Source of the DNA: Pseudoalteromonas sp. XMcav2-N
Lineage (GTDB): Bacteria > Pseudomonadota > Gammaproteobacteria > Enterobacterales > Alteromonadaceae
Direction of reading: 5' to 3'
DNA length: 64,000 nt
NCBI RefSeq assembly: GCF_024124545.1
Contig: NZ_JAMXSF010000009.1
Coordinates: 124,001 to 188,000 of the forward strand
A program made the position numbers and the translations under genes. The notes under the pieces are model-generated. The model was not told the origin of the DNA, did no database searches, and was given only the letters and a program-made list of their open reading frames with translations. Positions 1-8,326 of the stretch are shown one piece after another (the first letter of the stretch is position 1; each line of letters starts with the position of its first letter).

Positions 1-3000
1 AGCTCTGTCAGAAACCTATATGCCGTTTCTCCAACAGGGCTTCCAGTTCCCCAACTGCTAGGAAGGTACACCTTTGGCCATTGTTTAAAGTAGGCTTCAA
101 GAATAGCTTCTACCTTCTCAGATGTTAGCTCAGGCCAATATGAATGGTGGCTCCGATTCATTCGACCTGAACGCTCATTAAACAAAAGTACTGAGTTTTT
201 ATCAGACCTTAACCAATTCAAATACGGTTTTGCCACTTCTATATCCAGGAAGTAGAATGCTCGAACAAACCAGAATTTACGCCTTTGTTCGAGTTTTTCA
301 TCAGCTGTTGCATCGGGCCACTTAGATAAAAATTCAGAACAACGAACAAGAATGATTTCATTCAGTTCTTCTCGTTTTCCGTAATGAGCCGCGAGTTCAA
401 AAAGAGAGTCCAGTGCATAGGGTTCAATCGCATTGAAACGACCAAGCCACTCAATTGATAACTTTGCTCGTAAAGGACTGAATATGTTGTCGTACTTTAA
501 TAAGTCGACCTCAGGGTGGGCACACTTAGATTGCGCCAATTGAGGCTCAACGTATTGACGTAGAAATTGCTCGGCAGATTCAATATCAGGAAAAATTAAG
601 CGATCAACTTCAGTTCTAAGAGCATCGCGTTCACCTTCATCAACAGCAGAATGTCCCATACTTAAGTTTGTTCTCAGTGCAATTAGCAACGAAGACTTGA
701 CGCCTTCCAAGTTTCCACAATCACGCATGATTTCAAGGCAAGCCGCGAAAAGGATGGTTTCAACGAATAAGCCCTTAGAAGCGCATTGCAATTCAGCTAG
801 CTTTTGCAGATTAGGAACATCTGATTCAATAAAGTCGAGGCAGTTTCTCAGCGCATTTCGAACAAGCGTTTCATCACCAAACTCAGGTTCTATACGCTCT
901 GGTTGCTCCAGTACGAGTCCAGCAAAACGAACCAAGCAATGCCAATGTCGTCCACCTTCAATCAGAGCACGGTTTTCCTGAACAAATTCGATATTTTCCA
1001 CATGAATTTGTCTAGTTTTCTTGTCATGGCGTTTTATTAGTCGGCGATGTTTGAAATTCCACTCTCGATCTTCCTTTTTGTCCCAAATAGCCGTTTGCCT
1101 ATTTTGAAAAGCCCAGCGCCTCATGAATTCAGTTTTTTTAGAGGCTTGAACACGCATATGTCGACGCAAATAATCAGGCCCTAAGTCTTCCTGTGCACGG
1201 TGATAATTATGTCGCGGCATAAAACTCACCCACAATTCGAGGTTATCGCTCATAAACGCCAAATCAACAATAAACTTATGATCATCAAGATTTAGACGAA
1301 GACCGGCATGTGAGCAATGCCCACCAAACTTGTGTACTTTAGTTTGGAAAATCTGATCTCTATCAGTTAGCTTACCGAAAACATGAGCAATAATTTCTTG
1401 ACGTAGGGCATTATCTTCCCGAAGTAATTTAACCGAGTTGATATCTTGAGTATTTACTTGTTCTGGAAAATTAAGATTTTCAATCCATTGCCAGACACGC
1501 AACGGCTCAAAAGGTGGTTTAGCTAACTCAAAATAGCGATCCAGCATTGAACCAATGATTTTGCTCACCCCAGTTCGACAGTCACATTCATACGCTTTTT
1601 TTCCACAGGTGCAGGCTAAGCCTTTACTCAATGAATCTAACAGCCATTCGATGACCTCCAAAGTTAAACAAGATATTAAACGCTTAACAAAATAACGCCC
1701 TCCTATTTCTCTCTCAAAACGCTCTTTATGACTAGGATATAGGTTGATGCAACTTAGAAAGAACACTTCAAGCTCATCCGGACTAAATGTGTCTGGACCA
1801 AGTGTTTTGATTACATCTGCTGCTATATTCAGAGATGAATGACTAGCTTCAGCAATCAATTCTTTCAAATCTAAACGGAAGTCGTAATCATCAATCATTA
1901 ACAGGCAGCTCTTAGCTAATACTCGAACTTGTTTAGTTTCACTTGATGCTAATAATAACTGACGTAACTCTTTGACTAACCACTTTGCGGCCTTAGAGCC
2001 TATTAAGAGTTCAAGAAGCAAACATCTCAAGTGCCCATCACTCTCATCAGTGATAATTGGCTTAATCTCTTCTATGGTTTCTTGTGTAAATAACCCCGCA
2101 ACGCTAAATCTACGCGAGAAGTCTCCCCTTCGAAAATACGGGTCAGAAGCTTCAACTTCCCTCAATCGTGATAATAGAAGCCTTTTTGACGATAGCTCCA
2201 GTTGAGAAGGGTCACCATTCGCAAGCACAGCATATGAATCAAGTTCAATTGCGGCTTCTTCAATTGCTTTATCGCCCAATGCAGCGATCCAACCAAGCAA
2301 GCCACGCAATTCATCTCGAACCGTGGAGTTTGGAGCTATAATAGGCAAGCATTGAAAGAACGTTAAAGGATCTGATGGGTTGGATATACGCTCGATGAGA
2401 TAGTTTGCCGCACAATATTCAGCAACTATTTTGTGAACAGGGCGATGCTGGTCTGCATTGTCTCCGGGCTTAAAAAGACGAGTTGCTAAGATACAGTTGA
2501 CGTCGACATTATTAGAGCTCAATAACGAACCAACTAACGGGTACATCCTGTTTTCGCTTGCTTCGCTTACTCCAATTCCCTCAGCACCGGACAACAAGAG
2601 TTTTGCAAAAATTTCTGAAGATAGGCTGATTTTTTTGTCACTTGGGAGAGCTGAATTAGGCTTGGTTTTAGCATTAACCTCCCTCGCCAAGTGTGTAACG
2701 GCTTGAGTAAAAATCGAACGCTTGTTGGCAAAATGTTTATTGCTCTCAATATATGCATCTGCAAACATCTTGAGGAATTGTGGGTTTGGGAGTAGTGGTT
2801 CCAACGCAAACCTAGCAACTTCAGCCTGAAACTCTACAAAATCACCTCTATTTGAATGGTGACTATAAATCTCCCGTTGCTCTGATTCATCAAACTCGCA
2901 AAGCCTAGCGACCAAAGGGGGGTAGCCGATAAACTGTTCAAAAATACTTGTGGCTGAGTTGTCCCATTCACTGGATCTGCTTGAAATAATTACATTAGTT

Positions 3001-3302
3001 GGGTTTGCCTTTGAAACATTAGCAAGTAGCTTATGGATACCAGTATTATCAATCTTAGCCAGTTCATCAAATGCATCGATAACCAGAGGAACTCCTTCTT
3101 GGTTTGTCTCTACGTAACTAAATACACTTGCAGTTACCTCTCTCCCTCCTAGTTGTTTAGCCAGACTCTTCAGAAGCTCCGTTTTCCCACCCCCTGGTTC
3201 AGCCAAAATGACAATGTAATTCGAAGTTTCTAGCAACTCAGTCTCTGAGTATGTTCTATCACCACTAAAGAGTTTGCGTTCGAGGTAAAGGGGCTGATTC
3301 AT
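1..3302 (-). CDS. NACHT/STAND-type NTPase, C-terminus beyond window edge
   Basis: The minus-strand frame stays open from the ATG at 3302 to the left edge (at least 1,100 codons); I checked every line in this frame and found no stop. The P-loop comes almost at once: Walker A EPGGGKT at residues 35-41, Walker B LVIDAFDEL at 73-81 with the D-x-x-D-E pattern typical of NACHT domains, and a sensor-like IISSRSSEW at 105-113. The remaining sequence looks like a long alpha-helical repeat scaffold. It is interrupted around residues 564-575 by CTCGKKAYECDC, a CxC-x6-CxC pattern that could bind zinc. No effector domain precedes the NTPase, so any effector would be at the unseen C-terminus. NACHT proteins of bacteria are often antiphage sensors; that role is inferred here from family only. 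The gene is AT-richer than its neighbours, which suggests horizontal acquisition. Confidence 0.8.
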   Translation of the reverse strand, partial: MNQPLYLERKLFSGDRTYSETELLETSNYIVILAEPGGGKTELLKSLAKQLGGREVTASVFSYVETNQEGVPLVIDAFDELAKIDNTGIHKLLANVSKANPTNVIISSRSSEWDNSATSIFEQFIGYPPLVARLCEFDESEQREIYSHHSNRGDFVEFQAEVARFALEPLLPNPQFLKMFADAYIESNKHFANKRSIFTQAVTHLAREVNAKTKPNSALPSDKKISLSSEIFAKLLLSGAEGIGVSEASENRMYPLVGSLLSSNNVDVNCILATRLFKPGDNADQHRPVHKIVAEYCAANYLIERISNPSDPLTFFQCLPIIAPNSTVRDELRGLLGWIAALGDKAIEEAAIELDSYAVLANGDPSQLELSSKRLLLSRLREVEASDPYFRRGDFSRRFSVAGLFTQETIEEIKPIITDESDGHLRCLLLELLIGSKAAKWLVKELRQLLLASSETKQVRVLAKSCLLMIDDYDFRLDLKELIAEASHSSLNIAADVIKTLGPDTFSPDELEVFFLSCINLYPSHKERFEREIGGRYFVKRLISCLTLEVIEWLLDSLSKGLACTCGKKAYECDCRTGVSKIIGSMLDRYFELAKPPFEPLRVWQWIENLNFPEQVNTQDINSVKLLREDNALRQEIIAHVFGKLTDRDQIFQTKVHKFGGHCSHAGLRLNLDDHKFIVDLAFMSDNLELWVSFMPRHNYHRAQEDLGPDYLRRHMRVQASKKTEFMRRWAFQNRQTAIWDKKEDREWNFKHRRLIKRHDKKTRQIHVENIEFVQENRALIEGGRHWHCLVRFAGLVLEQPERIEPEFGDETLVRNALRNCLDFIESDVPNLQKLAELQCASKGLFVETILFAACLEIMRDCGNLEGVKSSLLIALRTNLSMGHSAVDEGERDALRTEVDRLIFPDIESAEQFLRQYVEPQLAQSKCAHPEVDLLKYDNIFSPLRAKLSIEWLGRFNAIEPYALDSLFELAAHYGKREELNEIILVRCSEFLSKWPDATADEKLEQRRKFWFVRAFYFLDIEVAKPYLNWLRSDKNSVLLFNERSGRMNRSHHSYWPELTSEKVEAILEAYFKQWPKVYLPSSWGTGSPVGETAYRFLTE

Positions 3303-3510
3303 AAAAACAAAATTCGCTCTTGAAAGTTATCATCAAGTTAGTCTGCTAAAAGAAAGGTATGAAGTACAAGCTATTAACATTCCTGACATGTAGATATGCT
3401 ACCGGTAACATAATCAGCCATTAGTTAAATTTGGTCAATGAGCAGAAGAAAGAGTCTACTTGAATTTTGATGCTAAACAGTTTTGGGACAAATGTAAGTT
3501 AGAGCCGAGT

Positions 3511-3545
3511 GCCAGATCTGATTCAACCCTGAAATCAAATCTGGC
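3511..3545. repeat. Imperfect 13-bp inverted repeat downstream of fbp
   Basis: The arms GCCAGATCTGATT (3511-3523) and AATCAAATCTGGC (3533-3545) pair with one mismatch across a 9-nt loop. It lies 36 bp past the fbp stop in the 279-bp gap between fbp and the NACHT gene. No T-run follows on either strand, so it is not a classic terminator. It may still end fbp transcription or mark the edge of the acquired segment. I see no gene in this gap. Confidence 0.4.
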
Positions 3546-3581
3546 AGTTCAAGTAAGACTTATTCTCGTTAGGTACGGGGC

Positions 3582-4550
3582 TTACTTATGATACCCAAGA
3601 CACGCTTCGACTTCGTTTTTCGAGCCTAAGATCACCGCTACGCGTTGGTGGATATGTTCCGGGTCGATATCCAGAATGCGTTGCTCACCGGTGTGAGCCA
3701 GACCGCCGGCTTGTTCTACCAGCATGGCCATCGGGTTGGCTTCGTACATCAGGCGCAGCTTGTATGGCTTTTCCGGGTTTTTGGTGTCGGCCGGGTAAGT
3801 AAACAGGCCGCCGCGACATAGCACGCGGTGTACGTCACCTACCATGGCTGCAATCCAACGCATGTTGAAGTTTTTACCGCGCGGGCCGGTGTCACCTGCC
3901 AGCAGGTCATTGATGTAGTTTTGCATGGCCGGTTGCCAGTGACGTTGGTTTGACGCGTTGATGGCAAACTCTTTGGTGTCGGCCGGGATCTTGGCAAATT
4001 CTTCGGTCAGCAGGAAACTGCCGTGGGTTTTGTCCAGCGTGAAGATACGGGTGCCTTTACCTGTGGTCAGTGCCAGCGTGGTGCACGGGCCGTACAGTAC
4101 GTAGCCTGCGGCAACTTGCTTGTGACCTGGCTGCATAAAGATAGCCGGATCGGCCGGATCGGCATCTGCCGGCGCTTCCATAATAGAGAAGATGGTACCA
4201 ACCAGTGAATTGATATCGGTATTCGATGAGCCATCCAGCGGGTCGAATGCCACAATAAACTTGGCATCCGGGCTGCCTGCTACCGTGCCTTCCTCTTCTT
4301 CCGAGGCAATGGCCTTAACATAGCCAGACTCCAGCAGAATGTCTTTAAGTAGCTGGTTAGACAGTACGTCGAGTTTCTTTTGAGTTTCGCCCTGAATGTT
4401 TTCATCCAGCGTTGAACCCAGCACGCCTGACAGTGCGCCCTGACCGACGCGGAAAGAGATTTCTTTACAGGCAGCCAGAATGGTTCTGATCAGTGAAACC
4501 AGTTCACGGGAACAGCCGTCTTCAATTAACACCGGTGGAAGTCTACGCAT
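3582..4550 (-). CDS. fbp: Fructose-1,6-bisphosphatase class I
   Basis: FBPase class I hydrolyses fructose 1,6-bisphosphate to fructose 6-phosphate plus phosphate, the committed cytoplasmic step of gluconeogenesis. The 322-residue product has the usual family length. The metal-binding signature [11 protein letters not shown] is visible, as is the acidic EEEEGT stretch just before it. The C-terminal part carries the conserved [15 protein letters not shown] substrate-binding segment. It is a single-gene unit transcribed toward the NACHT gene and divergent from the metalloprotease at 4710, so the two share a 159-bp promoter region. The start at 4550 fits the normal N-terminus of the family. Nothing unusual in the protein. 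Confidence 0.96.
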   Translation of the reverse strand: MRRLPPVLIEDGCSRELVSLIRTILAACKEISFRVGQGALSGVLGSTLDENIQGETQKKLDVLSNQLLKDILLESGYVKAIASEEEEGTVAGSPDAKFIVAFDPLDGSSNTDINSLVGTIFSIMEAPADADPADPAIFMQPGHKQVAAGYVLYGPCTTLALTTGKGTRIFTLDKTHGSFLLTEEFAKIPADTKEFAINASNQRHWQPAMQNYINDLLAGDTGPRGKNFNMRWIAAMVGDVHRVLCRGGLFTYPADTKNPEKPYKLRLMYEANPMAMLVEQAGGLAHTGEQRILDIDPEHIHQRVAVILGSKNEVEACLGYHK

Positions 4551-4642
4551 AAATTTTAGTCCTGATAACGGTTATGTTGCAGCCCCGACAGAGTGAGAGA
4601 GCAGGCCGCAAACAGCGCTGAATTTTGTCCTAAATAACTGTA

Positions 4643-4668
4643 TTTTGTATACGATTTAATATACAAAA
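4643..4668. promoter_or_regulatory. Perfect 9-bp inverted repeat, candidate operator
   Basis: TTTTGTATA (4643-4651) and TATACAAAA (4660-4668) form a perfect inverted repeat with an 8-nt spacer. It sits in the fbp/metalloprotease divergent region, 41 bp before the protease start, and overlaps sequences that could serve as its -10 region. The symmetry suggests a dimeric repressor site, but I cannot name the regulator. Confidence 0.45.
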
Positions 4669-4709
4669 GGGGTACCAGTCATCTAACCTCAAACAACAAA
4701 GATAAGAAA

Positions 4710-7136
4710 ATGCGAAAAACACGCTTTGCACCTCACATGTTCTCGGCTTTGCTATTGGCTATGATACCCCAAGCGCACGCCGCAATTAAGTCTATTGATG
4801 AATTTACTGACAACTTCAACCATTTTCCCGGGTTCTATGCGTTTTACAGTGACCCATCCAGTGGCAAGATTTATCTGGATGTGGACAAGCTCTCACAGCC
4901 ATTTTTGTTGCAGCACAGCTTGCCGTATGGCGTCGGCTCAAACGACATAGGCCTGGATAGAGGTCAGCTGGGCAGCACGTATCTGGTGCAGTTCGAACGC
5001 TTTGGTGACAAGGTGATGTTGCGCGCACTGAATACCTATTTTCGTGCCAGTGCCGACAATCCGGCGGAGCAGCAAAGCCTGAAAGAGGCGTTTGCCTCGA
5101 GCATTTTAAACGGCTTTAAGGTGGTAGCCGAAGATGACGACAGCGTGCTGATTGACTACACCCCTTACTTATTATCGGATGTGCATGGCGTATCTCGCAC
5201 CCTGGCGGCGCGCAAGCAGGGCAGTTACAGCCTGGACGCCAGCCGCAGCGCGACCTATATGCCGCGCTCTAAAGCTTTTATGAAAAATACCGAACTGGAA
5301 GCAGTCCTGACTTTTAAGGGCAGCAAGCCCGGTGAGTATGTGAAGCAGGCGGCGGCGAACCCTTATGCGGTCACAGTCCACCAGCACCACTCATTGATCG
5401 AACTGCCGGATGATAACTATCAGCCCCGCGCATTTCATCCGCAGTCGGGTTACTGGAGCATAGAGCATAAAGACTACTCGGCACCGCTGAGCGAGTCTAT
5501 GTATGTGCGCTATATCCCGCGCCACCGTTTAAACAAAAAAGACCCGACGGCAAAAGTATCTGAGCCGGTTGAGCCGATTGTATATTACCTGGATCCGGGC
5601 GTACCTGAGCCGGTGAAGACTGCGTTACTGGATGGTGCACGCTGGTGGGATCAGGCTTTTGAAGCGGCGGGTTACAAAAATGCTTTTCAGGTCAAAGTGC
5701 TGCCGGAAAATGCTGACCCCATGGATATTCGTTACAACGTGATCCAGTGGGTTCACCGTGCTACCCGCGGCTGGTCGTATGGTGCATCGGTGATAGATCC
5801 GCGCACCGGCGAGATCATCAAAGGTCATGTGACGCTTGGCTCATTGCGGGTACGCCAGGATATTCTGATTGCCGAAGCCTTAGCCGCGCCATTTGTTAAA
5901 GGCGATGAAGTGACGGAGCGTCTGCATGCCATGGCGCTGGATCGTATTCGTCAGCTTAGTGCCCACGAAATTGGTCATACCCTGGGGATTGCCCATAACT
6001 TCTCGGCGTCGGTAAAAGAGCGCGCCTCGGTAATGGATTATCCGCACCCGCTGGTGGGCATGAACGATCAGGGCGAACTGGACATCAGCAAAGGCTATGC
6101 CACCGGTATGGGCGAATGGGATACCCAGGTGATCAAATACGGATACAGTGACTTTACCGCACAAGACGAAGCCCAGGCACTGGCCGCCATTCTTGCTGAG
6201 AACAAGAGCAAGGGCCTGGAGTTTATCTCGGATGCTGATGCCCGCCCGAAAGGTGGCGCCCACCCGACCGCCCACTTGTGGGATAACGGTGACGACCCGG
6301 CTGCTGAGCTGACTCGGGTACTGGATATTCGTCAAAAGGCGCTGGCCCGTTTTGGCCTGAATAACATCAAAACCGGCGAGGCCCTGTCACAGCTGGAAGA
6401 AAAGCTGGTGCCGCTGTACTTGTTCCATCGCTATCAGGTTGAGTCGGCAGTGAAGCTGATTGGCGGTGTAGACTATGACTACGAAGTACGGGGGGCGCAC
6501 ACACCAAAAGGGGCACAGGTGGTTGGCAAAGCCAAGCAGCAGGCTGCATTGGCCGCATTACTGGATACCCTGGCACCTGAACAGCTGATGATCCCAGAGT
6601 CGGTATTAGCACTTATTCCACCCAAAGCCTATGGCGAGTATAAGACCCGGGAGAGCGTGAAAGGTCGCACGGGTCTGACGCTGGATGCCATGGCGTTGCC
6701 GGAAGTAGCGGCGCAGCATACTTTGAGCTTATTGCTGAACCCAGAGCGACTGAATCGCCTGGCACAACAGGGGGCGCGCAATGATGGCAACCTCAGTAGT
6801 GACGATCTGCTGAACACGGTGTATCAGCATGTTTTTCAGCCGAAAGCGGAGTCGGGCATGGCAACTAAGCTTGCGCAGCGAGTGCAGTTTCTAACGGCTT
6901 ATCACCTGGCAACGCTTAGCAGCAGCGATAAGCTGGCACCAGAAGTTCAGGCGAAGTCGCGTTATTACCTTAACCAGCTGGTGGAGCAATACAGCAACGA
7001 CTCTTTGTTTGGTGGCACCAGTAAAGCGGATGCGTTTGAAACCTATCTGGCTGATCGGGTGGCACAGTATCTGAAAAGCGGCAAATGGCCTGCGGGCTTT
7101 AAAGCCTTGCCGATGCCGCCGGGCTCGCCCATCTAA
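4710..7136 (+). CDS. Secreted zinc-dependent metalloprotease (DUF5117/DUF5118 type)
   Basis: The 808-residue product starts with a typical Sec signal peptide (basic MRKTR, hydrophobic core, cleavage near AHA). A long N-terminal domain of the kind annotated DUF5117/DUF5118 follows. The catalytic motif HEIGHTLGIAHNF begins at residue 419, giving the extended metzincin-like HExxHxxGxxH zinc site with H419, H423, H429 and general base E420. A region with an ASVMDY sequence lies about 10 residues later and could supply the methionine turn. The family is common in Alteromonadales and Bacteroidetes as exported proteases of unknown substrate. It is a single-gene unit, divergent from fbp and closed by a strong terminator. 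The exact substrate is unknown. Confidence 0.88.
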   Translation: MRKTRFAPHMFSALLLAMIPQAHAAIKSIDEFTDNFNHFPGFYAFYSDPSSGKIYLDVDKLSQPFLLQHSLPYGVGSNDIGLDRGQLGSTYLVQFERFGDKVMLRALNTYFRASADNPAEQQSLKEAFASSILNGFKVVAEDDDSVLIDYTPYLLSDVHGVSRTLAARKQGSYSLDASRSATYMPRSKAFMKNTELEAVLTFKGSKPGEYVKQAAANPYAVTVHQHHSLIELPDDNYQPRAFHPQSGYWSIEHKDYSAPLSESMYVRYIPRHRLNKKDPTAKVSEPVEPIVYYLDPGVPEPVKTALLDGARWWDQAFEAAGYKNAFQVKVLPENADPMDIRYNVIQWVHRATRGWSYGASVIDPRTGEIIKGHVTLGSLRVRQDILIAEALAAPFVKGDEVTERLHAMALDRIRQLSAHEIGHTLGIAHNFSASVKERASVMDYPHPLVGMNDQGELDISKGYATGMGEWDTQVIKYGYSDFTAQDEAQALAAILAENKSKGLEFISDADARPKGGAHPTAHLWDNGDDPAAELTRVLDIRQKALARFGLNNIKTGEALSQLEEKLVPLYLFHRYQVESAVKLIGGVDYDYEVRGAHTPKGAQVVGKAKQQAALAALLDTLAPEQLMIPESVLALIPPKAYGEYKTRESVKGRTGLTLDAMALPEVAAQHTLSLLLNPERLNRLAQQGARNDGNLSSDDLLNTVYQHVFQPKAESGMATKLAQRVQFLTAYHLATLSSSDKLAPEVQAKSRYYLNQLVEQYSNDSLFGGTSKADAFETYLADRVAQYLKSGKWPAGFKALPMPPGSPI

Positions 7137-7151
7137 GCGAGTTTAGAGAAA

Positions 7152-7180
7152 AACCGGACTGAGTGCAGTCCGGTTTTTTT
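7152..7180. terminator. Intrinsic terminator of metalloprotease gene
   Basis: AACCGGACT and AGTCCGGTT form a 9-bp stem with a 6-nt loop, followed by a run of T. It lies between the convergent metalloprotease gene and the minus-strand five-gene operon. The A-rich upstream flank means it could also work for the operon on the other strand. Confidence 0.9.
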
Positions 7181-7193
7181 ATGCCTGCTTAGT

Positions 7194-8171
7194 TTAGACT
7201 TTTTTAACTAAGGTATTGGTAGTGATGTGCGGGAAGGTGACAGTCTGCCCCTGAATGGGGATCTCCATGGTGATATTTTGCGAGTACTGTAACTGGGTAA
7301 AGTTATCACTGCCATCGAGTGATTCCAGCCAGTAGCTGATGGCGTAACGGCTGACGTTGGCGTGCTGTTGTTCAAAGCCAATGTTGGTGACCGGAATCCC
7401 TGAGTGGGCGGTATCGACTTCCAGCAGAATGAACTTCTTCGGTGGCGAAACTTCCAGTGCATTGGTCAGCGGCTGGTTGGGGTTCAGGGTAAAGTCCGGA
7501 TTCAGATTACCGACACTTTTGGTGCTGTACTGATCTGTGCTGACATCATGGGGCAGACCCATAGGGAGTACGTCGCTCTTGCTCAGCACTGGAATGGTCG
7601 GCACACCTGTGCCAGACTGGAAATGGCCGCTGGCAAGAATGGAGTTACCATGTGGCACCGACATTTGCTTGATAAAGTCATAGGCTTGTGTGGGCGGCAC
7701 ACTGTTAGGCACGGTTTCAGTTCCGATCCCCGGCTTGTCGCCATTGCCATAAGGCCCCAGCAGTTGTTTTCGATCGGTCAGGAACAGTAATGAGCCATTT
7801 TCGGCATGCACCAGCTGATCCTTGGCCGGACCATCGGCAAAGTAGACGCGCTGCTCATAAAACAGGGTATTGGCAACCTGAGTGCCTAAACCACCCCGGT
7901 TAGGCGCCGTGCCGTGAATGGCTGAAAAGGTCAGTTCTTCGTAATAAGAAAAGTTTTTCAGAATATAGCTGGCTTCCTGGGGCAGTGGCATCAGGCAGTA
8001 AGAAAATGGCTTATCTGTGCCACCCATGCCAGAGTTACCCAAAGGCTGATTGGTCCATGTGCCTATCAGATATTGCAGCGGACCAAGCTCAGTGGTGGGG
8101 GCTGGCGGGTTGTCCTGTGCCGGATCGATCAGCAAGGGCTTAGAAAGATCCGGGGGCGTTACATCAGTCAT
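7194..8171 (-). CDS. Uncharacterised protein, last gene of redox operon
   Basis: I do not recognise this 325-residue protein with certainty. An ATG at 8171 is chosen because GAGGAGA lies 6 bp upstream; an in-frame ATG 18 codons earlier lacks such a site. A segment near residue 30 reads LGPLQYLIGTWTNQP, reminiscent of the GTW motif that opens lipocalin- or nitrobindin-like beta barrels that can bind haem. The rest is rich in beta-strand-like stretches and Pro/Gly/Asn loops. There is no signal peptide or membrane segment. It is the last gene of the operon beginning at 13743, 155 bp after the phosphoesterase, so it probably serves the same process. The barrel assignment is a weak inference. Confidence 0.6.
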   Translation of the reverse strand: MTDVTPPDLSKPLLIDPAQDNPPAPTTELGPLQYLIGTWTNQPLGNSGMGGTDKPFSYCLMPLPQEASYILKNFSYYEELTFSAIHGTAPNRGGLGTQVANTLFYEQRVYFADGPAKDQLVHAENGSLLFLTDRKQLLGPYGNGDKPGIGTETVPNSVPPTQAYDFIKQMSVPHGNSILASGHFQSGTGVPTIPVLSKSDVLPMGLPHDVSTDQYSTKSVGNLNPDFTLNPNQPLTNALEVSPPKKFILLEVDTAHSGIPVTNIGFEQQHANVSRYAISYWLESLDGSDNFTQLQYSQNITMEIPIQGQTVTFPHITTNTLVKKV

Positions 8172-8326
8172 AGTGGTCTCCTCATTGATTGCTACTGGCA
8201 TCTGGGGGCTTATCCCGAGTGCCATAGGCTGATCCCTTCAGTGACTGCACGAAGGCAACGGGATCCCTGGTCGCCTTCGTCTGCACTCAGTAATTCATCG
8301 TGTTCATGCTTTGTCGTATGTTAGTC

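Noticed and set aside
697..2818. Several short frames on both strands between 700 and 2800
   Set aside because: They lie wholly within the open NACHT frame, which runs without stop to the window edge; they are frame shadows.
5880..6335. 151-codon frame antisense to the metalloprotease
   Set aside because: It is opposite the catalytic region of a clearly coding gene and shows no domain or ribosome binding site.
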